Assembly: GCA_934654755.1 (NCBI GenBank)
Contig: CAKUGQ010000002.1
Span: 62,001-126,000 of the forward strand
Source: an uncultured Oscillospiraceae bacterium
GTDB taxonomy: Bacteria; Bacillota; Clostridia; Oscillospirales; Oscillospiraceae
DNA: 64,000 nucleotides
Direction: 5' to 3'
Shown here: one piece after another, positions 45,147 through 56,440 of the stretch
How positions within the stretch are numbered: position 1 is the first letter of the stretch
How the letters are laid out: the number at the start of each line of letters is the position of its first letter
The notes under the pieces: model-generated
What the model saw: only the letters and a program-made list of their open reading frames with translations
Database searches by the model: none
Told to the model about the DNA's origin: nothing
Program-made: the position numbers and the translations under genes

Positions 45147-46904
45147 TCAGTCGCGCGTTTTTGCGGCGATCTCCGCCTTGCACTTTGCGATAAAGTCCTC
45201 GACGGACATGACGCCCTCGTCGCCGCCGGTGCGGGTGCGGACGGCGACGCCGCCGTTTTCGGCTTCCTTATCGCCTACGACGAGCATATAGGGGATCTTC
45301 TGAAGCTGTGCCTCGCGGATCTTATAGCCGAGCTTCTCGCTGCGGAAGTCGCCCTCGACGCGGATACCGGCGGCGTTGAGCTTTTCAACGACGCTGCGGG
45401 CATAGTCGTGCGTGCGGTCGGTGATGGGCAGAACCTTCACCTGCACCGGGCTGAGCCACAGCGGGAAAGCGCCCGCGAAATGCTCGGTGATGACGCCGAT
45501 GAAGCGCTCGATGGAGCCGAGCAGCGCGCGGTGGATCATGACGGGGCGGTGCTTTTCGCCGTCCTCGCCGACGTATTCCAGCTCAAAGCGCTCGGGCATC
45601 TGGAAGTCGAGCTGGATGGTGCCGCACTGCCAGGTACGGCCGAGGGAATCGGCCAGATGGAAGTCGAGCTTCGGACCGTAGAAGGCGCCGTCGCCCTCGT
45701 TGATAACAAACTCCTTGCCCATTTCCTCTATGGCGGCCTTGAGGGTGTTTTCGGCAAAATGCCAGACCGCCTCGTCGCCCATGTGATCCTCGGGCATGGT
45801 GGACAGCTCGATGGCGTAGCTCAGGCCGAATGTGGAGTAGATCTCATCGAAGAGCTTTACGACGTTCTTGATCTCGTCCTTCATCTGTGCGGGGGTCATA
45901 AAGATGTGCGCGTCGTCCTGCGTGAAGCAGCGCACGCGGAACAGGCCGTGCAGCGTGCCGCTCAGCTCGTGACGGTGCACCAGACCCAGCTCGGCCATGC
46001 GCAGCGGCAGATCGCGGTAGGAATGGGGCTCATTTTTATAGACAAGCATACCGCCGGGGCAGTTCATGGGCTTAATGGCATAGTCCTCGCCGTCGATGAC
46101 GGTGGTATACATATTGTTTTTATAGTGATCCCAGTGACCGCTGCGGTGCCACAGCTCCTGGTTCAGGATGATCGGCGTGGAGATTTCCACATAGCCGTAG
46201 CGCTTATGGCACTCGCGCCAGTATTCCAGCAGGGTGTTCTTGAGCACCATGCCCTTCGGCAGGAAGAAGGGGAAGCCGGGGCCTTCGTCGGCCATCATGA
46301 ACAAACCCAGCTCCTTGCCAAGCTTGCGGTGGTCGCGCTTCTTTGCTTCCTCGATGCGCGCAAGGTATTCGTCCAGCTCCTCCTTCTTCGGGAAGGCGAC
46401 GCCGTAGATGCGCTGGAGCATCTTGCGCTTGGAGTCGCCGCGCCAGTAGGCGCCGCAGCACTGCGTGAGCTTGAAGGCGTTGGCCTTGATGCGGCCGGTG
46501 GAGTCCAGATGCGGGCCGGCGCACAGGTCGGTGAATTCGCCCTGCGTATAGAACGAAATGACCGCGTCCTCGGGCAGGTCGCGGATCAGCTCGACCTTGT
46601 AGATCTCGCCGCGGCTCTCCTCATAAGCGATGGCCTCCTCACGGGGCTTTTCGCTGCGCACGAGCGGCAGCTTTTCCTTGCAGATCTTCTTCATCTCGGC
46701 CTCGATGGCATCGAGGTGCTCCTGCGTGAAGGCGAAGTCGGAATCGAAGTCGTAGTACCAGCCGTTATCAACGGACGGGCCGATGGCGAGCTTGACCTCC
46801 GGCCACAGGCGCTTGACCGCCTGCGCCATGACGTGCGAGCAGGTGTGCCAGTATGTTTTCCGGTAGGCTTCGTTTTCAAATGAATACTTGTTTTCTTCGG
46901 ACAT
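45147..46904 (-). CDS. thrS: Threonyl-tRNA synthetase lacking the TGS domain
   Basis: A 585-residue class II synthetase charging tRNA-Thr. The N-terminus enters directly at the editing domain (HTCSHVMAQAV near residue 20, with the HxxxH zinc-like pair); the roughly 60-residue TGS domain of typical ThrS is absent. The catalytic core shows KPMNCPGGMLVY near residue 279, RMAELGLVHRHELSG near 303 and the zinc ligand residues in HRALLGSIERF near 460, followed by the anticodon-binding domain (VLPITDRTHDYA). A T-box leader and promoter lie upstream, so expression responds to uncharged tRNA-Thr. Confidence 0.95.
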   Translation of the reverse strand: MSEENKYSFENEAYRKTYWHTCSHVMAQAVKRLWPEVKLAIGPSVDNGWYYDFDSDFAFTQEHLDAIEAEMKKICKEKLPLVRSEKPREEAIAYEESRGEIYKVELIRDLPEDAVISFYTQGEFTDLCAGPHLDSTGRIKANAFKLTQCCGAYWRGDSKRKMLQRIYGVAFPKKEELDEYLARIEEAKKRDHRKLGKELGLFMMADEGPGFPFFLPKGMVLKNTLLEYWRECHKRYGYVEISTPIILNQELWHRSGHWDHYKNNMYTTVIDGEDYAIKPMNCPGGMLVYKNEPHSYRDLPLRMAELGLVHRHELSGTLHGLFRVRCFTQDDAHIFMTPAQMKDEIKNVVKLFDEIYSTFGLSYAIELSTMPEDHMGDEAVWHFAENTLKAAIEEMGKEFVINEGDGAFYGPKLDFHLADSLGRTWQCGTIQLDFQMPERFELEYVGEDGEKHRPVMIHRALLGSIERFIGVITEHFAGAFPLWLSPVQVKVLPITDRTHDYARSVVEKLNAAGIRVEGDFRSEKLGYKIREAQLQKIPYMLVVGDKEAENGGVAVRTRTGGDEGVMSVEDFIAKCKAEIAAKTRD

Positions 46905-46940
46905 GGTGTAATCCTCCTTTGGTATCGGGGCAACAAAAAA

Positions 46941-47180
46941 TCACCCCTGAAGAATTCAGGGGTGAGAAAGTCGATTCCCACGGTTCCACCCTGCTTGCAG
47001 CGCGACGCGCTGCCGCTCGTTTGCGCAATAACGGGCGCACCCGTCCCGGCATACTTCGTTCCGCCGGGCGGCTCGGAAGCGGTGGCGCGGGCGGGCGCAG
47101 GCAGGAGCCTCTCAGCCTCGGGCTCCCTCTCTGGATCCGGCGGATTCCGTCGCGTATACTTCGTCACAGCCTTTTTACTA
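46941..47180 (-). promoter_or_regulatory. T-box leader (tRNA-Thr responsive) of thrS
   Basis: On the minus strand a leader of about 200 nt ends in the T-box sequence AGGGTGGAACCGTGGG (46977-46992), which pairs with the tRNA acceptor end, followed by the terminator stem TCACCCCTGAA/TTCAGGGGTGA (46941-46965) and a T-run. Upstream the leader has an AGAGAGGGAGC element like the AG-bulge of stem I. An ACC triplet in the 3' half could be the threonine specifier, but I did not fold it. Uncharged tRNA-Thr would favour readthrough into thrS. Confidence 0.88.
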
Positions 47181-47189
47181 TACCCGATT

Positions 47190-47218
47190 ATCATACCACG
47201 CTTTTTCACGCTTGTCAA
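47190..47218 (-). promoter_or_regulatory. Promoter of thrS
   Basis: On the minus strand TTGACA (47213-47218) and TATGAT (47190-47195) are 17 bp apart, at the start of the T-box leader. Confidence 0.82.
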
Positions 47219-47302
47219 TGACAAACCCGCAAAGAATCGGCTTGCAAAGCGGCAGGTTTTTTGATAAAATGACCGCAAAGCATCCGAGAGGGGGAGAATG
47301 CG

Positions 47303-48148
47303 ATGATTGACGTCTGCAATGAGCGCGTGATGCGGCAGCTTTTGGCCGAATACGGCTTTCATTTTTCCAAGGCCAAGGGGCAGAATTTTCTCACGGATCG
47401 CAGCGTACCGCAGCGTATCGTCGCCGAGGCGGGCGTCGATGCCGCTTGCGGCGCGGTGGAGATCGGTCCGGGCTTCGGTCCGCTGACACAGGAGCTTTGC
47501 CGCCGCGCCGGGCGCGTGGTCGCTATAGAGCTGGACATGGCGCTCAGACCTGTGCTGGCGCGTACCGTCGGTGAGTTTGAAAATCTGGAGCTGGTCTTTG
47601 CCGATGCGATGAAGCTCGATCTTGCGGCGCTCGTGCGCGAGAAGCTCGGCGGGCTGCGGCCGGTCGCCTGCGCCAATCTGCCTTATTATATTACATCTCC
47701 CGTGCTGACAAAGCTGCTGGAGAGCCGGGCATTTTCCGCCGTGACCGTGATGGTGCAGAAGGAGGTCGCCCTGCGCATCTGCGCCGCGCCCGGCAGTGCG
47801 GATTATTCCGCCTTCTCCGTGTTTTGCCAATACTACGCCGCGCCGCGGCTGCTGTTTGACGTGCCGCCGGAGGTGTTCATGCCCCGGCCAAAGGTCACAA
47901 GTGCGGTCCTGACGCTGCAGACCCACCCCGAGCCGCCGGTCGCGGCGAATGAGACGGCGCTGTTCCGTGTCGTCCGCGCCGCCTTTGCCCAGCGACGCAA
48001 AACGCTGCTCAATTCGCTTTCCGCGACGCTTCCGGAGCGTAGCCGCGCCGAATGGAACGAGGTGCTTGCGCGCTGCGGCATCGATCCGGCGGTGCGCGGC
48101 GAGACGCTGAGTCTGCGTGATTTCGCTGCAATTGCGAACGACATATAA
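47303..48148 (+). CDS. rsmA: 16S rRNA (adenine1518-N6/adenine1519-N6)-dimethyltransferase
   Basis: A 281-residue KsgA/RsmA enzyme that dimethylates two adjacent adenines in helix 45 of 16S rRNA. It has GQNFLTDRSVPQRIVAEAG near residue 28, the SAM-binding EIGPGFGPLTQEL near 52 and the catalytic NLPYYITSPVL near 130. ATG at 47303 with GAGGGGG upstream. It is the last clearly chromosomal gene before the conjugative element. Confidence 0.96.
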   Translation: MIDVCNERVMRQLLAEYGFHFSKAKGQNFLTDRSVPQRIVAEAGVDAACGAVEIGPGFGPLTQELCRRAGRVVAIELDMALRPVLARTVGEFENLELVFADAMKLDLAALVREKLGGLRPVACANLPYYITSPVLTKLLESRAFSAVTVMVQKEVALRICAAPGSADYSAFSVFCQYYAAPRLLFDVPPEVFMPRPKVTSAVLTLQTHPEPPVAANETALFRVVRAAFAQRRKTLLNSLSATLPERSRAEWNEVLARCGIDPAVRGETLSLRDFAAIANDI

Positions 48149-48362
48149 TGTAGAACCGGCAGAGCACGGCCACGGACACTCTGCAAGTTATCCCGTGCTC
48201 TTGGTTGCGATATCGAAGAATGAAAATCCCGTGATGTAAATCCGGTTGTGCACCTGCTTCGGCAGGTGCATTTTCTTTGCCTCAATACGCCGGGACGATT
48301 CGCCCCAAGGGTCGATTTGGGGAAATGATATCTTTTGAATTCCACCTTAAAAATCGGCATGA

Positions 48363-48396
48363 AAAAACCCGGAAACCGTTGTGGTTTCCGGGTTTT
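48363..48396. terminator. Terminator downstream of rsmA
   Basis: Stem AAAACCCGGAAACC with GGTTTCCGGGTTTT around GTTGT, A-run and T-run on both sides. Confidence 0.85.
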
Positions 48397-48691
48397 CAGC
48401 CTCGATATTTTTTCGGCGCTGCTTGTTGGTGCGAGTGGTGATACAGCATTTTTCAAAAAACACAGTAATATCAATGGTTTTAGGACACCCGAACAGCGAA
48501 ATTACTTGTATTCCGCCCTCTTGAAACCGTCAATTTCAGCAGCTATTGCTCGGTTCATCTCCCGGTAAGGAGACGACATCCTTGCAATAATCAGTACATA
48601 GCGCGTCTGTTACCCAAAGTGGCGCTTGGGTCGGCAGGCGCGCTGTTTTTATGCCCAGATGCGGGCGAAGGAGGTGTTATTGTGAAAGCAT
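48397..48691. other. Junction between chromosome and conjugative element, no clear gene
   Basis: About 295 bp between the rsmA-side terminator and the truncated virB4 frame. I see no convincing gene; a short minus-strand frame of about 25 codons ending near 48500 and a GTG-started frame at 48682 with a GGAGG site are too short or out of frame to call. The GTG frame reads only 65 codons and leaves the virB4 frame, so the join probably fuses unrelated DNA to the virB4 sequence somewhere around 48690-48720. Attachment-site repeats cannot be recognised without the other end. Confidence 0.6.
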
Positions 48692-50104
48692 ATGGGAAGT
48701 CGTGGGGCTACAACGTATTTGACCTTCCTTGTGGTGAACGTGGCGGACAACAGGCAGCGCCTCGGCAACAACGTCTTTCAGGCGGGCTCCATCGCCCAGA
48801 AGTACAACTGCCAGCTCACACGGCTGGACTTTCAGCAGGAGGAGGGCTTCATGTCCGCGCTGCCGCTGGGATATAACCAGATCGAGATCCAGCGGGGGCT
48901 AACCACCTCCAGCGTGGCGATCTTCGTGCCGTTCACCACCCAGGAGCTGTTTCAGGACGGGAAGGAAGCCCTGTACTGCGGGCTGAACGCCCTTTCCAAC
49001 AACCTCATCATGGTAGACAGAAAGCTGCTGAAAAACCCCAACGGGCTGATCTTGGGTACTCCCGGCAGCGGCAAGTCCTTCTCCGCCAAGCGTGAGATCG
49101 CCAACGTGTTCCTCGTCACGAATGACGATATCATCATCTGCGACCCGGAGGCGGAGTACGGCCCGCTGGTGGAGCACCTGCACGGGCAGGTGGTGAAGAT
49201 CTCGCCCACCTCCACCGACTACCTGAACCCCATGGATTTGAACCTGAATTACAGCGACGATGAAAACCCGCTGAGCCTGAAATCCGACTTCATCCTCTCC
49301 CTGTGCGAGCTGATCGTGGGCGGCAAGGACGGCCTCATGCCGGTGGAAAAGACCATCATCGACCGCTGTGTGCGCTCTGTTTACCGGGAATACCTGAGCG
49401 ACCCACGCCCGGAAAAGATGCCTATCTTAGAGGACTTGTACAACGAGCTTCGCAGGCAGGATGAAAAGGAAGCGCAGTATATCGCCACGGCGCTGGAAAT
49501 CTACGTCACCGGCTCCCTCAACGTGTTCAACCACCGCAGCAACGTGAATATCGAAAACCGCGTGGTCAGCTTCGATATCAAGGAGCTGGGCAAGCAGCTC
49601 AAAAAGATCGGGATGCTGGTGGTGCAGGACGCGGTGTGGAACCGCGTCACAATTAACCGGGAACAGCGCAAGTCCACCCGCTACTATATCGACGAAATGC
49701 ACCTTCTTTTGAAGGAGGAGCAGACCGCCGCGTATACGGTGGAGATATGGAAGCGATTCCGCAAGTGGGGCGGCGTTCCCACGGGCATCACCCAGAACGT
49801 CAAAGACCTGCTCTCCAGCCGTGAGGTGGAGAACATCTTTGAAAACTCCGACTATGTGTATATGCTCAACCAGGCTTCCGGCGACCGGCAGATTCTGGCG
49901 AAGCAGCTCAACATCTCGCCCCACCAGCTCTCGTATGTGACCCAATCCGCCGAGGGCGAGGGGCTTTTGTTCTACGGCAGCGTGATCCTGCCCTTCGTAG
50001 ACCGCTTTCCCAAGGATACGGAGCTGTACAAAATCATCACGACAAAATTGTCCGACCTCTCCGAACAAACCGGGGAGGAAGCGAAGGACGCAATTACAGT
50101 GTAA
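48692..50104 (+). pseudogene. VirB4-type conjugation ATPase, 5'-truncated
   Basis: A 470-residue remainder of an ICE VirB4/TrsE-like ATPase, which energises the type IV secretion channel. It retains the ATPase: Walker A GTPGSGKSFSAK near residue 122, Walker B YYIDEMHLLL near 330, and the C-terminal arginine-finger type region ending GEGLLFYGSVILPFVDRFP (read in part). Relatives are about 750-800 residues, so roughly 300 N-terminal residues are missing; homology-like sequence begins around TYLTFLVVNVADNRQ. The start codon at 48692 has no proper ribosome-binding site and belongs to the join with other DNA. A functional channel from this copy is unlikely unless the upstream part is elsewhere. 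Confidence 0.8.
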
Positions 50105-50120
50105 GGAAGGAGAAAAGACT

Positions 50121-50873
50121 ATGGATAACCACCTTATGATTTTTGAAAGCGCAGATTTTGGTCGGGTGCGTTCCGTGCTGAAAGACGGAGCTCCTTGGTT
50201 TGTTGCGGTTGATGTGTGCAAAGCTCTCGGATTGAACCAGGTTACGCGCGCAATGTCCAGATTGGACTCGGATGAAGGTGGGTTACTTGAAGTACCCCAC
50301 CCCCAGAACGCCGATAAGACGATTGAAATAAATGCAGTAAGTGAAGCCGGACTCTATCATTTGATCCTTTGTTCCAAAAAGCCGGAAGCGAGAGCCTTCA
50401 AGCGCTGGATCACCCATGAGGTCATTCCCTCCATCCGCAAGCACGGCGCGTATATGACGGACAGCCTGTTGGATGCGCTGGAGGCGCACCCCGAGGCCGT
50501 GCCGGAGTACCTGAACCGCCTGCGCAGCGAAAACGCCCGAAACCGGGAGCTGACCCGCCGTCTCCGGCTTGCCCTCCCCAAAGCGGAGTATTACGACGCC
50601 TTTGTTGACCCTGCGGACTGCACCAACATCCGCACCACCGCCAAGGAGCTGGGCGTTCCCGAAAAACAGTTTACCCGGTATCTGGAGGAAAAGAAGTATC
50701 TGTTCCGGGACAAGAACCGCAAGCTCTTTCCCCGTGCGGTCAAAAAGAGCGCCGGTCTGTTTCTGGTGAGGGACTTCTACACCGAGCGCGGCAAGCTGGG
50801 ACACTATACCCTCATCACCCCGGCGGGCAAGCGGCATTTTCTGGAGAGAACAGATGAAATTCTGTTTGAATAA
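50121..50873 (+). CDS. BRO-N/KilAC antirepressor-like protein
   Basis: A 250-residue protein with an N-terminal BRO-N domain (residues about 5-105, PWFVAVDVCKALGL and EAGLYHLILCSKKPEARAF) and a C-terminal KilA-C/antirepressor DNA-binding domain (about 140-245, RTTAKELGVPEKQFTRYLEE and AGLFLVRDFYTERGK, read in parts). Such proteins usually act as phage antirepressors. Inside the conjugation module, 16 bp after virB4, it could tune element transcription or represent a carried-over phage gene. GGAAGGAG site upstream. Confidence 0.85.
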   Translation: MDNHLMIFESADFGRVRSVLKDGAPWFVAVDVCKALGLNQVTRAMSRLDSDEGGLLEVPHPQNADKTIEINAVSEAGLYHLILCSKKPEARAFKRWITHEVIPSIRKHGAYMTDSLLDALEAHPEAVPEYLNRLRSENARNRELTRRLRLALPKAEYYDAFVDPADCTNIRTTAKELGVPEKQFTRYLEEKKYLFRDKNRKLFPRAVKKSAGLFLVRDFYTERGKLGHYTLITPAGKRHFLERTDEILFE

Positions 50874-50914
50874 CGCTTTTAATCCATCAGCAGTCCCATC
50901 AGGAGGTGATGAAT

Positions 50915-52648
50915 ATGGCAAAACGCTCGCCAAGGCTGATTTTCACCGAGGAAGAACGCGCCCTGCCGGAGCTGGAACGAGCCGTCCGCAAGGCGGACAG
51001 GGCGGCGGTTAAGCTGGAAAAGGCCGAAGCGAAAATTCCCAAGAAAACCGTTAAGGTCAAAAAGCGCGTTGTGGACAGTGAGAGCGGCAAGGTCACGACG
51101 CGCCTTTTCTTTGAGGAGGCGGACAAAAAGCGTCCGCCCTCCAAGCTGGCGCACGCCGCAAGGAAAGCGCCGCTGGATACCGTCCGCAGCGCAGTCCACC
51201 GCAAGCTCCGGGAGGAGGGCGATGACAACCCCGGCACGGAGGCGGCGAACACCCTGACCGAGACGGCGGAGCGCACCTGGCGCATTGCGGAATCGGCGCA
51301 CCGCTCCCATGCGGAAAAGCCCTACCGCAGGGCGGACAAGGCGGAAGCCGCCGCAGACAAAGCCAATCTCAAGGCGCTGAACAAACAGTACGAGCAGGAA
51401 TACGGCAGGGCTTCCAACCCTTATTCCCGCTGGCAGCAGAAGCAGGCCATTAAAAAGGAATACGCCGCCGCAAAAGCGGGGAACGGCGCGAGGAATACCG
51501 TCAAAGCGTCCGAGACCACCGCAAAGGCGGCAAAGCACGCCGCCGAGGGGAGCAAAAAGGCCGGCAGCTTTTTTGTCCGGCACAAGAAGGGCTTTCTCAT
51601 CGCGGGCGGCGTCGCCGCCGCGATACTGCTGCTCATGACCTGCATTTCCTCCTGTTCCACGCTGTTTCAGGGCGGAATATCCGGTGTTGCATCCTCCACC
51701 TATCCGCTGGAGGATGCGGATATGCTGGCAGCGGAAGCCGCCTACTGCGCCATGGAGGACGAGCTACGGGAATACCTGAACAGCTACGAACGCACCCACG
51801 ATTACGACGAGTACCACTTCGACCTGGACGAGATTGAGCACGACCCCTATGTGCTCATTTCCATGATTACCGCCCTCAAGGGCGGAGAATGGACGATTGA
51901 CGAAATAGGCGGGATTCTGGAGACGCTGTTTGAAAAGCAGTATATCTTAACGGAAACCGTCACCACGGAAACCAGATACCGCACCGAAACGCATATCGGC
52001 TATTACACCGACGAAAACGGCAACCTGCAAAGCTACGAGTACGAGGCGGAGGTTCCCTACACCTGGTATATCTGCCATGTGGAGCTGGAAAATTTCAACC
52101 TCTCCCATGTGCCGGTGCATATCATGTCCCACGATCAGCTCTCTATGTACGCCGTGTATATGAGCGTGCTGGGCAACCGCCCCGACCTGTTCCCCGGCTC
52201 TCCGTATGTGAACCGGTACTACCACACCAAGTATGAGAAGTACGAGATACCCCCTGAGGCGCTGGCGGACGAGCAGTTCGCCGCCATCATCAAGGAAGCG
52301 GAAAAGTATCTGGGCTACCCCTATATCTGGGGAGGCAGCTCGCCGGACACCTCCTTCGACTGCTCCGGCTTCGTTTCGTATGTCTACAACCACTGCGGCC
52401 TGCATTGGAGCTTCGGCAGGCTGGGCGCGGAGGGTCTGCGGGGCATGTGCGCCTATGTTTCCCCGGAGAGCGCCCGTCCCGGCGACCTTATTTTCTTTGA
52501 AAAAACCTACGACACCGCAGGCGCGTCCCATGTGGGCATCTATGTGGGCAATAACAGGATGCTCCACTGCGGCGACCCCATTCACTACGCTTCCATCGAC
52601 ACGAGCTACTGGCGAAGCCATTTTCTCCAGTTCGGCAGATTACCTTAA
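50915..52648 (+). CDS. C40 (NlpC/P60) cell-wall peptidase of the conjugation module
   Basis: A 577-residue membrane-anchored hydrolase. The first 205 residues are basic, Lys/Ala/Glu-rich and cytoplasmic; a single membrane helix lies near 218-238 (GFLIAGGVAAAILLLMTCIS); the outside part ends in an NlpC/P60 domain (about 450-577) with the catalytic cysteine in FDCSGFVSYVY, the histidine in ASHVGIYVGNNRM, and a GDLIFFEK strand. It would cut peptidoglycan to let the conjugation channel pass. I start at ATG 50915 because AGGAGGTGATGAAT gives it the right spacing; ATG at 50909 is possible. Confidence 0.9.
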   Translation: MAKRSPRLIFTEEERALPELERAVRKADRAAVKLEKAEAKIPKKTVKVKKRVVDSESGKVTTRLFFEEADKKRPPSKLAHAARKAPLDTVRSAVHRKLREEGDDNPGTEAANTLTETAERTWRIAESAHRSHAEKPYRRADKAEAAADKANLKALNKQYEQEYGRASNPYSRWQQKQAIKKEYAAAKAGNGARNTVKASETTAKAAKHAAEGSKKAGSFFVRHKKGFLIAGGVAAAILLLMTCISSCSTLFQGGISGVASSTYPLEDADMLAAEAAYCAMEDELREYLNSYERTHDYDEYHFDLDEIEHDPYVLISMITALKGGEWTIDEIGGILETLFEKQYILTETVTTETRYRTETHIGYYTDENGNLQSYEYEAEVPYTWYICHVELENFNLSHVPVHIMSHDQLSMYAVYMSVLGNRPDLFPGSPYVNRYYHTKYEKYEIPPEALADEQFAAIIKEAEKYLGYPYIWGGSSPDTSFDCSGFVSYVYNHCGLHWSFGRLGAEGLRGMCAYVSPESARPGDLIFFEKTYDTAGASHVGIYVGNNRMLHCGDPIHYASIDTSYWRSHFLQFGRLP

Positions 52649-52681
52649 CAACAACCATATCAACGCAAAAAGGAGGATGTT

Positions 52682-52936
52682 ATGAACCCGCGACTTGAAA
52701 AGCTGCGTCAGGAGCGCGAGAAGCTGGCGGAAAAGCTCACATCGCTGACCGCACGGCTCAAAGCCCTGGACGAGCAGATTCTGAAGCTGGAAAACACGGA
52801 TATTGTGGGCATCGTCCGCGAGAACGGGCTGACCATCGAGCAGCTCGCGGCGCTGATGGAGATGCTGGAAAAGCGTCCCACGGCGGCGCGGCACGACGAA
52901 TACAGAAAAACGGAGGAATTTGTGGATGAAGAATAA
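52682..52936 (+). CDS. DUF4315 family protein
   Basis: An 84-residue protein with a long charged N-terminal helix (coiled coil, MNPRLEKLRQEREKLAEKL) and a small C-terminal segment (NGLTIEQLAALMEMLEKRP). DUF4315 proteins accompany the C40 peptidase and DUF4366 genes in many clostridial ICEs; function unknown. AAAGGAGG upstream; it overlaps the next gene by 11 bp. Confidence 0.9.
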   Translation: MNPRLEKLRQEREKLAEKLTSLTARLKALDEQILKLENTDIVGIVRENGLTIEQLAALMEMLEKRPTAARHDEYRKTEEFVDEE

Positions 52937-54062
52937 ATGGAGATTTTTTGCCGTGACGATGGCCGTCGTGCTCTGCATGACGGTCTTTTCCGTTACGGCC
53001 TATGCAGGCGGCGATATGGTCGATTCGACAATGGGCGACCCGACCATGGAAACCCCAACTGCAACTACACAGCCGGAGAATACGAATACCGGTGAGCAGA
53101 CCCCAAACGGACAGACCCTGACCGTGCTTGTGACCGAAAATGCGGACGGAAGCCATACCGTGACCATCGGGGATCGGAGCTGGACGCTTCCCGCCAAACG
53201 GGAGCAGGCCGGAAAGGTGGTCAACGTCCGCACCTATTTGAACCTGCGCACCGGCCCCGGCACGGACTACACCGTGATCGGGCGTCTGCTCAACGGCGCG
53301 GAGGTGAAGGTGCTGGAGGAAAGCAACGGCTGGTACAAGGTGGTCGTGCCGGAGCAGACAGGCTATGTATATGGCAAATACCTTGACGTCATGAACGCGC
53401 CGACAGAAAACAGCGGAAGCGATACGGATATGGCGGGACTGCCGGAGATACTGCTGCAATATTACGCCGCTGCCGGAGGCTCCGCGCCTCTGACCCCGGA
53501 CGGCAACCTGACGCTTATGGACGACATCGGCTCCGCTTTCGGCGCAGGCAAGCAGTTCATCACCGTGACGACCAAGGGTGGCAATACCTTTTATCTCATA
53601 ATCGACCGGGACGATAAGGGCAATGAGAACGTCCATTTCCTGAATCTTGTGGACGAGGCCGACCTGCTGGCGCTGACCAAGGACGGCGAGAGCATCGTCC
53701 CCGCCTGCTCCTGCACGGACAAATGCGCCGTGGGCAAAATCAATACGGGCTGCAAGGTGTGCAGAACCAATATGAGCGAGTGCGCGGGCAAGGAAGTGAC
53801 GGAACCCACGCCACAGCCCGCCGAGCCTGCGGAGACCGCGTCCGAAAAGAAGACCGGCGGCACGGGTATCATCGCCGTTCTGCTGCTCCTGCTGCTGGGC
53901 GGCGGCGGTGCGCTGTACTGGTTCAAGCTCCGCAAGCCCAAGGCCGACACCCGTGGGGCGGACGATCTGGACGATTACGACTACGGCGAGGACGAGGAAG
54001 AAGAGGATTACGAGTTTGAAGCCGAGGACGAGACGGACGCCGGGGAGGATGAAGAAAAGTGA
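52926..54062 (+). CDS. DUF4366 protein with SH3 domain and acidic tail
   Basis: A 378-residue exported protein of the conjugation module. It has a signal sequence (FFAVTMAVVLCMTVFSVTAYA), an SH3b-type domain near residues 95-155 (VVNVRTYLNLRTGPGTDYTVI, read in part, and GWYKVVVPEQTGYVYGKYLDV), a middle DUF4366 region with a Cys-rich patch (CSCTDKCAVGK and CKVCRTNMSEC near 257-285), one membrane helix near 315-333 and a very acidic C-terminal tail. It probably forms part of the cell-surface side of the transfer apparatus. The acidic tail is cytoplasmic after the helix. Confidence 0.88.
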   Translation: MKNKWRFFAVTMAVVLCMTVFSVTAYAGGDMVDSTMGDPTMETPTATTQPENTNTGEQTPNGQTLTVLVTENADGSHTVTIGDRSWTLPAKREQAGKVVNVRTYLNLRTGPGTDYTVIGRLLNGAEVKVLEESNGWYKVVVPEQTGYVYGKYLDVMNAPTENSGSDTDMAGLPEILLQYYAAAGGSAPLTPDGNLTLMDDIGSAFGAGKQFITVTTKGGNTFYLIIDRDDKGNENVHFLNLVDEADLLALTKDGESIVPACSCTDKCAVGKINTGCKVCRTNMSECAGKEVTEPTPQPAEPAETASEKKTGGTGIIAVLLLLLLGGGGALYWFKLRKPKADTRGADDLDDYDYGEDEEEEDYEFEAEDETDAGEDEEK

Positions 54063-54466
54063 CACAGACAGTCAGCACAGAATCGCCCATGGAGCTGACC
54101 CCCCGCGAGAGGCTTATTCAGATCATGAAGCGCGAGCAGGCGCTTTTCATTCGGCAGACGCTCTCCCAAAAGCCCGGATACCGGGGCGGCAAGAAAGCCT
54201 TTGAATACTTCATCCGGCAGAAGATCGTAAAAGCCGTGGAAGCGGGCTGCGGGGACGCGGAGGCGCTGCTCCGCACCCCCAAGCCCGTCAAATCCATCTA
54301 CTACGACTTCAAATACTATTTCGACGAATACAGCTACGCAAACTGCGACCTGTATGTGGAGAAGGCCATCGAGGACTGCGGGAACAATACCCTGCGCAAG
54401 GAGTTCCTGCGGGCAAAGGGCTGGGACGCGCCGGATGATTTCGATATCAACGATGAGGAGGAATAA
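54059..54466 (+). CDS. Small conserved ICE protein, unknown function
   Basis: A 135-residue soluble protein that starts with a GTG overlapping the previous stop (GTGA). It is mostly helical with a basic N-terminal half (RERLIQIMKREQALFIRQTL) and an acidic C-terminus (DAPDDFDINDEEE). I do not recognise a named domain. It lies between DUF4366 and topB, a position held by small uncharacterised genes in related ICEs. Confidence 0.8.
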   Translation: MTQTVSTESPMELTPRERLIQIMKREQALFIRQTLSQKPGYRGGKKAFEYFIRQKIVKAVEAGCGDAEALLRTPKPVKSIYYDFKYYFDEYSYANCDLYVEKAIEDCGNNTLRKEFLRAKGWDAPDDFDINDEEE

Positions 54467-54472
54467 AGGAAT

Positions 54473-56417
<1,945 letters not shown>

Positions 56418-56440
<23 letters not shown>

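Noticed and set aside
45111..46883. A 590-codon plus-strand frame opposite thrS
   Set aside because: Antisense to thrS; composition is of the shadow type and no start signal.
48490..48580. Short minus-strand frame of about 25 codons near the ICE junction
   Set aside because: Too short, no homology I can recognise and lies in joined DNA.
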